Assembly (NCBI RefSeq): GCF_030272615.1
Contig: NC_081407.1
Location: forward strand, 263,362,574-263,426,573
Source: Cryptomeria japonica
Lineage: Eukaryota > Streptophyta > Pinopsida > Cupressales > Cupressaceae
Length of the DNA stretch: 64,000 nt
Direction of reading: 5' to 3'
Below are positions 36,901 to 49,680 of the stretch, piece after piece. The notes below the pieces were generated by a model. That model saw nothing but the letters and a program-made list of their open reading frames with translations, ran no database searches and had not been told where the DNA came from. A program made the translations under genes and the position numbers. How positions within the stretch are numbered: the first letter of the stretch is position 1; the number at the start of each line of letters is the position of its first letter.

Positions 36901-38295
36901 ATGGCTACAATTGCATCTCTCCTGGATCTTCCACAAAATTCCACATGCTACGAGTTCTTGGTAGAATATCTTTGGATCCCTGCTTATGATATCCCTGAAA
37001 CTGAAATGATATGTCACCTAGTCGGTTCCAAATCCCCATGGTACAGTGAGTTCTTCACTTACCTCTGCAATCACACACTTCCTCCCCACCAATCCAATAA
37101 CCAATGCAAAACCTTGATCCGCCAAACCGTTTGATACACCATCATTGCCGAAACCCTATACCGGTCATGTCTTGATGGTACTCTCCTTCAATGTCTAGAA
37201 GAGGATGAGACAACAAAGGCCTTGGAAGAGGTACATGAAGGAATTTGTGGGGCTCACTCAAGCGGTCCTTCACTTGCAAAGAAGATCATGCACGTTGGAT
37301 ACTATTGGCCATCCATAGAAAAAGACTCCTACTATTTTGTCAGAAAATGCAATAAGCGCCAAGTTCAAGGAGACCTGATACATGCACCAGCACAAGAATT
37401 ATAACCAATCACAACACCATGGCCCTTTTGTCAATGGGGACTTGACCTTGTGGGTAAAATTCATCCATCTTCTTCCAATGACCACAAATTTATCATTACC
37501 ACCACCGAATACTTCACAAAGTGGATCGAAGTCATTCCACTTACCCAAGTCATTGGAAAGAAGATCGCCTCATTCATCCTTAATTACATAATCTATCGGT
37601 ATGATGTACCCATGTCTATAATCATAGATAACAGGCTTCCTTTCAAAAATTAGAATCTTCATGAGCTTTGTGAGAAGTTTCAAATCCAACACTATTTTTC
37701 CACCCCCTATTACCCACAAGGCAATGGTTAGGCCGAAGCATCAAACAAGAACATATTGAGAATCCTCAAGAAGATAGTCAATGATGCTAGTCATGATTGA
37801 CACGTTCAATTAAATTCAGCACTATGGGCGTATCGAACTAGCATTCAAACCCCTATAGGTGCAACTCCCTACTCGCTGGTCTATGGAGCAGAAGTCATCC
37901 TTCCTATTGAGGTTGAGATACCATCTCTATGGGTTTCCTTGTACAATCTGATAGATGATGAAGCATACCAAGTCTCACATCTTCAAGACTTGGAACTACT
38001 TGATGAAAGGCGACAAGCTACATACAACCACCTCAAGTCCTATTAGCAGCGATTGAGCAAAAGCTATAATCATTGGGTTAAACCTCATAAATTTGAGGTA
38101 GGTGATCTTGTTCTTAGATAAAATCCTCATAACAAACCAAATAGAGAACATCAGGGCAAGTTTGAATCAAACTGGCTAGGTCCATATTTTATCACTGTTG
38201 TATTTGGGTCTGGGGCATATCAGTTGGCAACTTCAAAAGGAGAATCGCTAGCAGATCTGATCAACAACATGCACCTCAAACAGTTTCATACATAA
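30930..38295 (+). pseudogene. Gag-pol of element A, decayed
   Basis: Collinear with the F polyprotein from the MAHTRLK start (MAQTRSR in F) to the terminal QFHT stop. Recognisable parts: gag (31683-31904), decayed CxxH/C nucleocapsid-like motif and protease region (32291-33229, with DNRVG in place of DNGAG), G-patch-like segment (33658-33830, interrupted by stops), low-complexity P/T/A linker (33870-34320), RT (35267-35890, with YVND in place of YVDD), the two RNase H domains (35968-36960), and integrase zinc-binding and core (37222-38000). More than a dozen stops and several indels separate the open segments. Many stops are at positions where F has CAG, CAA, CGA or TGG. Confidence 0.92.
34081..34275 (+). 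repeat. 39-bp minisatellite in the pol linker of A
   Basis: Five in-register units starting at 34081, 34120, 34159, 34198 and 34237, each beginning GCATCAA and containing CTCCTATAATCCTACCA (one-base variants in unit 5). They encode a 13-residue P/I/L/T-rich unit. The matching linker of F (about 55790-56100) is low-complexity but lacks this array. Confidence 0.92.
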
Positions 38296-38622
38296 GTTGT
38301 ACAGAGCATCAGGCTCCATCACGTATCCGAAAAACCACAAAAAATATTCAAAAAAATGTCCTGAAGAAAATACAAAAAAATCAAAATAGTAAAGAAAAAT
38401 CATGCATCCAAATGGTGAAAACCACTACGGTGGCACCTTGGGTAAGTACGGTGGTGAAAACTTGGCAAACAGGCGCCACTTGTAAAATCTATGGCTCCAT
38501 TGTATTTTCAAACTTGTTGCAATCACATCCATTGCATCCATTTATCCATCACTCAAACCATGGCTTGTTATTGATCTGCAATCTAGGTTAGTATTTCATG
38601 TGTCTTGCATCCTGTTGTTCAT

Positions 38623-39938
38623 CAAAAATGATTAACCCAAGTACACCTGCAATTGATCTATGAAGTAGCCAATTCTATCTATGAAGAACCTTAGAGCTTG
38701 GACAACATGACAAGGATATGAATCCTTCTACTCTTCAAGCTCTGCAAAACCTAGGCGGGTATACCTTTGATGCTTAAAATTAAACCTAATACACACCTAT
38801 GATATCATCAATAAAGTAGATAGATCACACAAGGCTTAACAACTAGGAGGCTACTATAGATGGGCTAGATCCACATTGACATCTCAACTAAGTTGAAGCA
38901 TGAGATGGATAAAACATTCCCACAGAACATAAAATAAAGGTAGATATTTTGATTTTGATTTTAAATCTCTGAGAAAACCCCAAAATCTACAAGATCAATG
39001 CCTTATCCAAGGGCAACAGAGTCATAAATCAAACTGAAAATGAAAACCTCTATTGCAAATCCAATTTATTAAGAAAGATATCCATATATTAATGCCTAAC
39101 ATTAATACATTCTAAACTCAAATAGAGGATTATACGTATCCAGACATTATCCTGAATCCAAAATGATTGCTCATAGAATTTAAACTCTTTCTTGAAGAGT
39201 ACCTGAAAACAACCCTTACACTCCCACTTTGAGAGGACAAACCCAAACTCCCTTGAAGACTAGATTTATTGAAAGCATAGAATGCTTAGAGACAATCCAA
39301 TAAATTGTATATATGTCTTACATATACATGACCTGCAACAAAAACATTTATAGCAAGAAGATACTCTATTACTAAAAGAAAAGCATTACCCTATACAATC
39401 TTGAAGAGAAATCAGAATTGGAAGCCATGAAATCTAGAGCACTTCCTCCAAAATTCTTGAACCCTTAAAACTAAGAAGAAATGGGAATAAGAAGAGGGGG
39501 AAAAATATTAGGTTTGCAAAACATGCCATGTGTCCTTTTTTTATAACTAAAATTCATTTTCTTCCTCCTTCCCATGGAAATTACTCTCAAAATATACCAT
39601 ATTTGTTAAAACTAACTACATGATTTGATTCCTTATCTTGAGAGCTTTCCAGTGATATATAATACTTGATATTTTGGGCAAAAAATAGCCTTTGCGTGAA
39701 TTAATTCTGAATATGTACCTGTCATTTAAATTTTTGAATTTCTCCTATAGTGTGCACTATATATTTAATTTTGATTTTTCAACCAATTTTTTGGCCTGAT
39801 GACCTACCACGTGGTAGCTTATGATTTGCTGATGGGGTCCACTAGGTGCCACCTTGGATGACACCTCATCCTTCGCCACTTGTTTGCCTCATCACCGCCA
39901 CTAGACTGCCTGCTTGTATGCCACCTTAGCGACACGTC
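38623..39938. other. Unassigned DNA between elements A and E
   Basis: No gene, terminal repeat or retroelement motif recognised. It follows the point where similarity of A to the F 3' UTR stops. It could be the host flank, a different element or rearranged DNA. Confidence 0.5.
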
Positions 39939-41438
39939 TGATAACTCAATGATGAACGGATAGTACCAAACTAGTACTAAGAGGGGGGGGGTGAATCAGT
40001 ACAGACAAAAACACATTCCTAAAACTAGTTTGTCAGCAGACACTGTGCTTTGGCAGACAAACAGTAACACCAGTCTTAAATAGAGTACAACCAACAAAAC
40101 CCAGAATAACTGAGACAAGCATAAACCGGTTGACACTTATCTTTTCATACAATCTAATACTTCATTTCCATTTCACCCTAGTGCATGAACAGGTAATCTA
40201 TCATCAAAGATATATAAATAGCTAGATCAACATGATTTACCTTCAGACACAAATCACTTAAACCATCACATGAATAACACCACACATGACACACAGATTT
40301 TTCACGTGGAAACCCAACTGGGAAAAACCATGATGGGGATGAATACCCACAAGCTATTTTTGAAATCTTTAGAAGTCCACTCTATTAGGAGCCTTGTTCA
40401 GTTAAAGACTGATATAATAGGTTCTATTAGGAACCGATCCTATTAGAGGTCACCTAGTTAAGGGATGGCTAGAATACCTGGTTAAAGGTTAAGCCTTGTT
40501 AAAGGTTACCTTGTTAGAGGATTTCAAGAACTCAATGGTTTTGAGTCACCCTATTAAAGGATTTATAGTAAGTTGGTTAAAGCTACCCTGTTAAGGGATT
40601 TCCCAACTGTTGAAGTGGTTAGAGATCAACAGGTATTACAATGATCTGGTAACAACACTCAATGCCAATGTAGACCCGCCTTAGCTCCTCTTCACCTTCT
40701 GCACTTACACTCTATAGGTATCACTTCTCCCCTCTGGTCTGGAAAGAATCACGTATCACTTCAATTGGACACACACACACAAATTTTGCCAACAACCTCA
40801 GAAAGAAACACAACATCAACCTTATAGGAAACAGATAGGTCGGTAGCATAAACCCTAAACCCTAAACCTGTTAGGTTAAGCAATTCAAACAGTTAAATTC
40901 TGACCATTGAGGACATTGTATTAAATGCAATAGTCTTGAACCAATCTCAAGACATTCTCCATCATTCGTTTTCCACTGCTTTCATGACGATTGATAACCC
41001 ATCATGCGTTTTCACTATTTACAGACTTTGCACATTTTCGAGGTAGATAGGAACACTCTCCTTCATGCAAGATCCTTCACATGCACAAGGCTGACATGGC
41101 AACATGATCTGATCTTCGTTACAATGCTAACTCATCACACAACATCATCGGTTGAGTCACACAAGCTTGAAGCACTTCAACTAGAAACCCTTAAGTTGAG
41201 ACTACCAACCGGTAGTCATACAAAAGCTTCTATGTACTGGTTCCCATTACCACATGTTGGTTCACCTTGAACAAACACACCGCTTCACTTTGGCACATAT
41301 ACCGGTTCACAATGTTATACCAGTTCTCACATATACCGGTTCTTGGTAACATACCAGTTCTCTCTTCTTCAGCGTATTGACATCAATGACAACATACAAT
41401 GTCATCATGTCCTCATACCCGTTCACATAATGCCAACA
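39939..41438 (-). repeat. 3' LTR of element E
   Basis: 1,500 bp, matches 45852-47350 throughout. Near the outer (U3) end it holds several ATACC(G/A)GTTC words at short spacing (about 41250-41425). The inner edge toward 39939 has the G-run followed by GTGAATCAGT. Confidence 0.92.
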
Positions 41439-41450
41439 ATCTCCCCCTTT
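41439..41450 (-). other. Polypurine tract of element E
   Basis: Minus strand AAAGGGGGAGAT directly upstream of the 3' LTR start TGTTGGCATTATG. Standard position for priming plus-strand DNA synthesis. Confidence 0.88.
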
Positions 41451-41693
41451 GGCATTGATGGCAATATACAAAGATATCTCTCCACTTCACATCTTCTCCC
41501 CCAATTTCTGTAGATATCTTCTCCGCTTCACTTCTTCTCCCCCTTTGACAACAATGCCAAAGTGGAGGCACAAGCTTCCTTGTTCCATTATGCTGCCCCC
41601 CCTGAGGAGTAGCAACCTTCAACACATCAATCCTGAAGAAAAATTTGACTATGCAATACTTGACTGATGTGGAGCATATACCTTTAGTTTACC

Positions 41694-44600
41694 TCTTGAA
41701 GGGGCAACACCCCTAATTCACCTCTTAAGTACATAAATGTAGCCTTTGGGAGATGCTTGGTGAATATGTCTGCTAACTGCTCCTTACTAGAAAATGTTCC
41801 AGTGCAACCTCTTTATTCTGAACCTTTTCTCTCAAGAAATGATACTTAAGCTCAAAGTGCTTGGTTGTAGAATGTAAAACTGGATTCTTGGAGATGTTAA
41901 TTGCACTAGTATTGTCACAAAATATACTTACCGATTCAGATATAGGAACTTTGAAGCCATTTAATACATGCTTCATCCAAATTGTCTGAGTGTAGTTCAT
42001 GAAAGCTACAACATACTCTGCTTCCGCTATAGGCTAAGAGATACAACTCTGCTTTTTACTCATCCATGAGACTAGTCTACCACCGAGAAAGAATGCACCA
42101 CTGGTTATACTCTTTCGATCGTCCACATTACCTACCCAATCAGCATCTGTGAATACTTTCAAGTTGAAATCCTTGCTATATGGATACCACAATCCATAAT
42201 CAATAGTTCCCTTTACATACCTAAGAATCTGCTTGACTGCAACCAAGTGGGATTCTCTTGGACTTTTTTGGAACCTTGCAGTAATGCCAACTGCATGTAC
42301 AATATCTGGTCTGCTATACACTACATAATGCAACTTACCAATCATTGATTGGTATTCCTTCTCATTAGCCAATGTTGAGTCATCCTCTTTGGATAGTTTA
42401 CAACCAGTCACCATCGGTGTACCAACTGGTTTGCTATCTTCCATGCCAAAGGTCTTCAACACCTCTTTGACATACTTGGACTGAGTGATAGAAATTCCAT
42501 CTTTCATCTGTTGAATCTGCAGTCCAATGAAGAACTTAATCTCCCCTATGAGTGACATCTCAAACTCTTTCTTCATCTCATCTACAAACTCATGACTCAT
42601 TTTGTCATCTCCACCAAAGATAATGTCATCAACAAATACCTCACAAATCAGGATTTGATCTCCTTCAGATTTCAAGTAGATATTGCTATCTTGGTTTCTT
42701 CTCTCAAATCCAATCTTCACAAGATGGGAGTGTAGGCGTTCATACCATGCTCTAGGTGCCTGCTTTAGACCATATAAGGCTTTATGTAGCCTATACACCA
42801 TGTCATTGTCTTTAGATAGGGCAAACCCATCTGGTTGCTCTATATACACCTCCTCTTCAAGTACACCATTTAGGAATGCAGATTTTACATCCATTTGATA
42901 TACTTTGAATCCTTTAAAAGCTTCATATGCAAGAAGCATATGAACTCCTTCCAATCTAACTACAGGAGCAAAGGTTTCTCCATAGTCTTCTCCTTCTTCT
43001 TGAGCATATCCTTTACACACTAGTTTGGCTTTGTTTCTAATCATTGTGCCATCCTCATTCAGCTTATTTTTGAAAACCCATTTGGTACTGATGACATTTT
43101 TATGCTCTGGTCTGGGTACCAACGACCATGTACCATTTCTTTCTATCTGGTCAAGTTCCTCTTCGATTGCCTTGATCCAGTCTTCATCTTTATGTGCCTC
43201 TTTTAATTATTTAGGCTCAAATTTAGAGATCATACATGAGTTTTCTCTAACCTTTCTTCTTGTAAGGATTCCTACATCCTTATCTCCTATGATCTACTTA
43301 GGATCATGATTCAACTTGACATACCGAGGAATGGTCTTAACATATTCCTCTTGCTTTTCTTCTTCATCCTCATCTCCATCGGTATCAGCATCTACATCTA
43401 CTGGTATAGGAATAGTGTTACTGGTACTTGGTTGACTAGCAACCGGTTCCCAAAAGGTTACAACCAGTTCATTTACTACTTGCTCACTGTCGGTTTCCTT
43501 AGTTTTCTCAGAGGTTTCATCAACTCTCACGTTGATGCTTTCCATAATTTTCTAAGTCCTATTATTGAAACACTTGAGAGATTTGCTCTTGGTGGAATAC
43601 CCTAGGAATATTCCCTCATCACATTTTGCATCAAATTTTCTCTAGTGTTTGCTCCTCTTGATGTAACATTTGCTACCAAACACTCTAAAGTAGCTAACCA
43701 TAGGTGTCTTACCGGTCCAATACTCATAAGGATTTTTATCCTTACCTTTCTTGATGAGTACCCAGTTCATTGTATAGACTGCAGTGCTCACCGCTTCTCT
43801 CCAAAAGGTGTGAACAACCTTTCCTTGAATCAAGATTGTTCTTGTTGCTTCAACCATAGTCCAATTATTCCTCTTTGCTAGGCCATTCTACTGTGGAGTC
43901 TGAGGGGCAAATAGTTGCCTCTTGATGCCATGTTCTTCACAGTACTTGTTGAATTCACCGGAAGTGAATTCCCCTCCTTGATCAGTTCTAAGGCACTTGA
44001 TTCTTTTACCACTTTCCTTCTCCACTAATGCTCTGAAAGCTTTGAACTTTGCAAAAGCTTCAAACTTATCTTTCAAGAATGTGATACACATCATTCTTGA
44101 GCAGTCATCAATGAGAATTATGAAGTACCTATCACCCTGCACACTCCTAGTTTTCATAGGACCACACAAATCAGTATGCACAAGATCAAGTAAATTGTCA
44201 GTAGTGAAAGGTTTACCTTTAGAGGTTGAGGAAGACATTTTCCCCAATTGACACTCTCTGCACAAAGTATTTTTCGGTTTGCTTAGCACTAGCAACCCTC
44301 TAACTGTCTTGATCTTACTGGCCTTCACAATTTTATCAAAGTTTACATGGTAGAGTCTCATATGCCATATCCAGCTATCATAAAACTTGGCCATAAGACA
44401 TGTACTGATATTTGCATTCAGCTGAAAAAGGTTACCTTTGGTCTGCATGTCAGTGGCCACCAATTTACCATTCTTTCCTCTGATTCTACATACTCCATTC
44501 TTGAATTCCAGAGTGAGACCACTATCATTCACCTGGGCAACACTTAGAAGGTTGTGTCTGAGACCATCAACCCAATACACATTGTCAGCACTACTCTTTC

Positions 44601-45780
44601 CATTCAGAGAGATGGACCCTCTACCTTTGACCATATATGGTGCATCATTACCAAAGTGAACCACACCACCATCATACTCTTCCAAGGATAGAAACTTGCT
44701 TCGGTCACCAGTCATATGGTGAGAACACCTACAGTCAATAATCCACTCATTGGAATTATCAAAGTGAGAGATAAGAGCCTTCTTGTCTGACACATCTTCC
44801 TTGACAACAACAAACATAATATCTTCATTTTCTTCATCTTCTGATTCCTCATCTGTGACACCTTCATCAACTGCCACAAAATAGTTTGTTTGGTTTCCTC
44901 CTTTGAACTTCTTGAACCTTTTCAGTTTGTCCTTGTTATCACCATTAGGACAATTTACAGCAATATGTCCTATCTGATTAGAAGAAAAGCATTTCAAAGG
45001 GAGCTTACCTCTGTATTTATCGGTTCCTTTAGGAAGTTTCCTGGCAAGAAGAGCTTCAAATGCCATCAAAATCTCCTCATCATCCATTTCTCTGCTCTGT
45101 CTTGGTTCACCACTGGTGCTTGCTTCTTTTCCTTTTCTGGATGGTACAACAGAAGCTTTACAAGCTAATTCAATCTTTTGAACACTGCCATCAAAACTAT
45201 TTAGCTCATAAGCTATCAACTTTTCAATGATGGAGTCTAGGGATACCTTAGTCTTGTCTATTGATCTCAACTCCTGAATAGCAGCAACCCTTATTGCATA
45301 GACTAGTAATAAGGATCTCATAACTTTGCTTACCATAGTGGAATCTTCCATTTTACCACCTACACTCTTGATATCTCTGACAACAGTTTTCATTCTTATT
45401 CCATACTATTGAATGGTCTCACCTTCAACCATCCACATGTCTTCAAATTTCCCTCTAAGGCTTTCTTCCTTAGCTTGTTTTACGTGCTCATCACCACCAT
45501 AGATATTTTCAAGAGTATCCCATACTTCTTTGGGATTTAATTTATCTTGGACATCAATAAACTCAATGTCAGATAAACTACTAATTAGGGCTTCCATGAC
45601 TTGCCCATTCTCCTACATCTCTCTCTTTTGGTCATCGGTGAGAGTACCAGTAGGGGCAACATAAGCATTCTCAACATAGTTCCAGTGTTGAGTACCCATG
45701 CTTCTGATTTATATCTTCATTCTATCTTTCCATACATTGAAATTATCTCTGTTGAACTTTGGACCTTCCCTCTTCATCAT
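41694..45780 (-). pseudogene. Copia gag-pol of element E, one frame with stops
   Basis: Open segments at 45597-45406, 45393-43888, 43857-43642, 43545-43294, 43122-42034 and 42000-41773 all share one frame from the ATG at 45780, separated by stop codons. A final shift near 41800 leads into the usual KEQLADIFTK end and a stop at 41694. Order: gag (UBN2-like), zinc knuckle missing its second Cys (CFSSNQIGHIAVNC), protease with DCR in place of the catalytic DSG, integrase H/H/C/C and core (HTDLCGP, RTDQGGEF, then an E region after a TAG in TPQ*NGL), RT (FVDDIIFGG), RNase H (DADW, EAEY, CDNTSA). Mutated protease and stops mean it is inactive. Single-frame gag-pol is normal for Copia. Confidence 0.95.
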
Positions 45781-45837
45781 TAGATTGGGATCTTTTCCTC
45801 AAGCGGTTAAGCTTATAACATAGCAAACCTGGAGGAT

Positions 45838-45850
45838 GCTCTGATACTAA
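45838..45850 (-). other. Primer-binding site of element E
   Basis: Minus strand TTAGTATCAGAGC, one mismatch to the initiator-Met-tRNA complement, one base inside the LTR edge. Confidence 0.9.
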
Positions 45851-45851
45851 T

Positions 45852-47350
45852 TGATAACTCAATGATGAACAAATAGTACCAAACCATTACTAAGAGGGGG
45901 GGGGTAAATCAGTACAGACAAAAACACATTCCTAAAACTGGTTTATCACCATGACACTGTGCTTTGGCAGACAAACAGTAACACCGATCTTAAATAGAGT
46001 ACAACTGGCAAAACCCAGAATAACTGAGACAAGCATAAACCAGTTGACACCTATCTTTTCATACAATCTAATACTTCATTTCCATTTCACCCTAGTGCAT
46101 GAATAGGTAATCTATCATCAAAGATATATAAACAACTAGATCAACATGATTTACCTTCAGACACAAATCACTTAAACCATCACATGAATAACACCACACA
46201 TGACACACAGATTTTTCACGTGGAACCCAACTGGGAAAAACCACGGTGGGGATGAATACCCACAAGCTATTTTTGAACTCTTTAGAAGTCTGCTCTATTA
46301 GGAGCCTTGTCCAGTTAAAGACTGATATAATAGGTTCTATTAGGAACCGATCTTGTTAGAGATCACCCAGTTAAGGGATGGCTAGAATACCCGGTTAAGG
46401 GTTAAACCCTGTTAAAGGTTACCTTGTTAGAGGATTTCAAGAACTCAATGGTTTTGAGTCACTCTGTTAAAGGATTTATAGTAAGCCAGTTAAAGCTACC
46501 CTGTTAAGGGATTTCCCAACTATTGAAGTGGTTAGAGATCAACAGGTATTACAATGATCTAGTAATAGCACTCAATACCAATGCAAATCCACTTTAGCTC
46601 CTCTTCACCTTTTACACTTACACTCTGCAGGTATCACTTCTCCCCTCTGGTCTGGCAAGAATAATGTATCACTTCACTTGGATACACACACACAACTTTT
46701 TCGAACAACCTGAGAAACAAACACAACATTGACCTTATAGGAAACAGATAGGTCGGTAGCATAAACCCTAAACCCTAAACCTGTTAGGTTAAGCAATTCA
46801 AACAATTCAATCTTGACTATTGAGCACATTGCATTAAATGCAATAGTCTTGAACCAATCTCAAGACGTTCTCCATCATTCGTTTTCCACCACTTTCATGG
46901 CAGTTGATAACCCATCACGTGTTTTCACCATTTATAGACTTCGCACATTCCCGAGGTAGATCGGAACACTCTCCTTCATGCAAGATCCTTCACGTGCACA
47001 AGGATGGCATGGCAACATGATCTATTTTTCATTACAATGCTAACTCATCACACAAAGTCACTGGTTGAGTCACACAGGCTTGAAGCACTTCAACCAGAAA
47101 CCCTGAAGTTGAGACTACCAACCGGTTGTCATACAAAGATTCTATGTGCCAATTCCCATAACCACATGCTGGTTCACATTGAACAATCACACCACTTCAC
47201 TTTGGCACATATACCGGGTCACAATGTTATACCAGTTCTCACATATATCGGTTCTTGGTAACATACCGGTTCTCTCTTCTTCAGCATATTGACATCAATG
47301 AAAACATACAATGTCATCATGTCCTTATACCAGTTCACATAATGCCAACA
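45852..47350 (-). repeat. 5' LTR of element E
   Basis: 1,499 bp; pairs with 39939-41438. Contains the same G-run, the 'GTTAAGGG / GTTAAAGG' word series (46310-46520) and the ATACCGGTT words near the outer end. Confidence 0.92.
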
Positions 47351-48173
47351 ATGTAAGCAGAACCCATGAGCTGGACCTCCACCTGGACCTGCCACCTGTA
47401 CGCCATGCCATCTTTTGCCATTTCAAAATGGCTAACAGACGTGCATCTTCGGGTCACAAAATTGCACCAGCCATTGGATCCAGCTGAACCTGCATGCTCT
47501 TCAACTCTTCACCATTTCGCAAAGCTTAATCGGTGAGCATCTTCGCTTCATGAAATCGCATGCACCATCGATCTTTAGTCTTTTCACTACTTTGCGATGC
47601 TTAACTCTCGCACATCTTTACCCTATGGAACAACGCACATCATCGGATCTCCTACAACTTGCTCACCATTTAAGTCACCCTTTCTCTCCAAAACTCACCT
47701 CAGGAATCGTGCATGTGTGGGGTCCACTTGGTCACAAATTGTTGGCCTCCTTGGTCACTCCGGGAAGCGCACCCACGTGTGTGGGGTCCACTTGGTTGCC
47801 CAGCAAACACCATCTGTCAAAAGCTTTTAACCTTTGACATTATATTTGTGTGGAGTGTTTTTCTTAAATACAAAAACATCCCTTTGCCCAGCAAATATGG
47901 GATAATGTGTTTTCCTGGGACTGCAATTTCTTAGCTTTTCCCCTGGGTTTTTGTGGAGCCTTTGGTCTGAAACTTGAATGCCTTCCTCTATTTTCACGCA
48001 GCATTTACACTTGTTATTGCACTTGCGTCATTAAATCTTTTACCAAACCCTTTTACCATGCCATGCAAGGAGAGAGGCATTGGCTCTTAATTGCATTTCA
48101 CCACATTCTGTTGCACTCCACACAAGGATTTGGCATTTAACACTGCCAATTTGCATTTGGTTTTAAATCTTAG
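47351..48173. other. Unassigned DNA between elements E and F
   Basis: No credible gene. It contains the word GTGTGGGGTCCACTTGG twice (about 47714 and 47779). Its composition resembles 39780-39938 on the other side of E, consistent with E having inserted into this sequence. The last five bases (CTTAG, 48169-48173) are the expected left target duplication of F. Confidence 0.5.
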
Positions 48174-48400
48174 TGTAGTCACATAAATCTGTCCACTTAA
48201 TTAAATGAATACTTAGTATTTATTTGATTATTTAACCATCAATTAATAATTAATTAAATTAATATTTAATTAATTCATCTTAACCCTATTCTCCTATTAA
48301 TTAAATAAATTATTCAATTTATTTGATTTAATTCACTTAACCAAATTCATACCATTAATTAAATAAATAAATCATATTTGTTTAATTAAATCTTCTCTCA

Positions 48401-48671
48401 CATTTAAATAAATTAATATTTATTTAAATCCCCCAAAATCCCACCTCTCAAATTTAAATAAATTAATATTTATTTAAATCCCCCAAAATCCCACCTCTCA
48501 CATTTAAATAAATAAATCATTTATTTAAATCACCTTTATCCTCCACCCACTTGTATTTTCCTACAAAAGCAAGTTGCACAATTATTTTAAATAAATCATT
48601 TATTTAAATCACCTTTATCCTCCACCCACTTGTATTTTCCTACAAAAGCAAGTTGCACAACTATTTTAAAT
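48401..48671 (+). repeat. Two tandem duplications in the F LTR
   Basis: A 50-bp unit (48401-48450, 48451-48500), then a 79-bp unit starting at 48514 and 48593. Copies are nearly perfect. Both are present in the 3' LTR too (62702-62972), so they pre-date the insertion. The A LTR lacks them. Confidence 0.9.
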
Positions 48672-49672
48672 AAATTATTTATTTAAAATCCTATTTATCC
48701 TCACCCACTTGAAACCTTTAATGGTTTCCCTTAAAGTAGTCAAACTTGATGGCTTTAAAGTCTTCAAACTTGATGGCTTCCTTCTATAGTCTTCTTAAGA
48801 CTTTAATGGTTTTCCTTAAAGTCTTCAAGCCTTTAATGGTTTCCCTCAAAGTCTTCAAGCATTTTAAATGCTTTATCTTCTTTTTCTCATTTAAATAAAT
48901 TAATATTTATTTAAATATTTATCCAAATTCAACTTACACCATTTAATTGAAATAAATGATTTTATTTTAATTGAAAATACCAAAATTTCTCCCACTTGCA
49001 TTTTCCTACAAAATCCACTTGTATGCCTAAACCCCTTCTAGATTCTTCTAAACCCTTCCTAATTAGCCTAAATTCATCCCTTAAATATTGTCACATTCCT
49101 AAGCAAATTGGAGTCACTTCTCAAAGACTCCAAAGTCTTTGAAAAGCAATTAATGCTTTGTGTGTTCAACAAATTAACCCTCAAAGTCTTGGATAACCTT
49201 TGAAAGCTTCCAACCTTCAACCACTAAATGGCTCAAAGTCTTGGATAACCTTTGAAGGCTTTCAACCTTCAACCACTTAATCCCCAAAGTCTCCAATAAC
49301 CATTAATGGTTACCTCAAACCCTCCTACATGGTTAAAACATTTGTTTTGACTCAACCTCTACCCAACCCAAAGGTCTCATCAGGCCATTAATGCTTTGAC
49401 CATGATTATCTCTTAATCATTTGCACAAAGGTTTATCCTTGGATTAACTCTTAATCCAGTGGGTAATCTTAATTTAGACTTGACCCTTGCCTTCTAGATA
49501 ACCATGAGGTCTTCTCAGGCCTTTAATGCCTCCAACCTCTTCTCTCAACCCAATCCTATGTTGAAACTTGTCACCATTTTATTGGTGCCAATTGTGCATA
49601 TGGATCCCCAACTTTCAATCCTAACCCTTGTTAAGATTTCTCAATCTTAACCCTTCATTTCCCTATTTCTTC

Positions 49673-49680
49673 TATAAATA
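49673..49680 (+). promoter_or_regulatory. TATA box of the F LTR promoter
   Basis: TATAAATA in a context conserved in the A LTR (27587-27594), the solo LTR (6803-6796, minus) and the F 3' LTR (63974-63981). It lies about 400 bp before the LTR end, where the U3/R boundary of an LTR promoter is expected. The transcription start itself cannot be read from sequence. Confidence 0.7.

Larger units (their letters stand above)
14807..38622 (+). mobile_element. Element A: old Ty3/Gypsy Tat-like retrotransposon, nested and 3'-truncated
   Basis: 5' LTR (14807-15276 continuing at 27067-28064), PBS, long leader, ORF1, gag-pol remnants and the first 330 bp of the 3' UTR are collinear with element F. Homology to F stops near 38622, and neither the rest of the 3' UTR nor a 3' LTR follows, so the 3' end is lost. 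Bases 14802-14806 (CTAAG) are the expected left target duplication; its partner is lost. All genes carry stops. Roughly 11.8 kb of the interval is the inserted element B. Confidence 0.85.
39939..47350 (-). mobile_element. Element E: complete but dead Copia retrotransposon
   Basis: 7.4 kb with both LTRs (39939-41438 and 45852-47350), PPT, PBS and gag-pol in the Copia order (integrase before RT). LTR ends are TGTTGG...TTATCA on the minus strand. The flanks ACGTC (39934-39938) and ATGTA (47351-47355) match at only three of five positions, so a target duplication is uncertain. The LTRs differ by several percent in the part I compared, mostly transitions, so the insertion is much older than F. Confidence 0.92.

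Noticed and set aside
39934-47355. Target-site duplication for element E (ACGTC / ATGTA)
   Set aside because: Only three of five positions agree; could be a decayed duplication but is not good evidence.
47550-48140. Short plus-strand ORFs between E and F
   Set aside because: Overlapping frames of 70-95 codons with no domain, no splice context and no conserved copy; chance level for this length.
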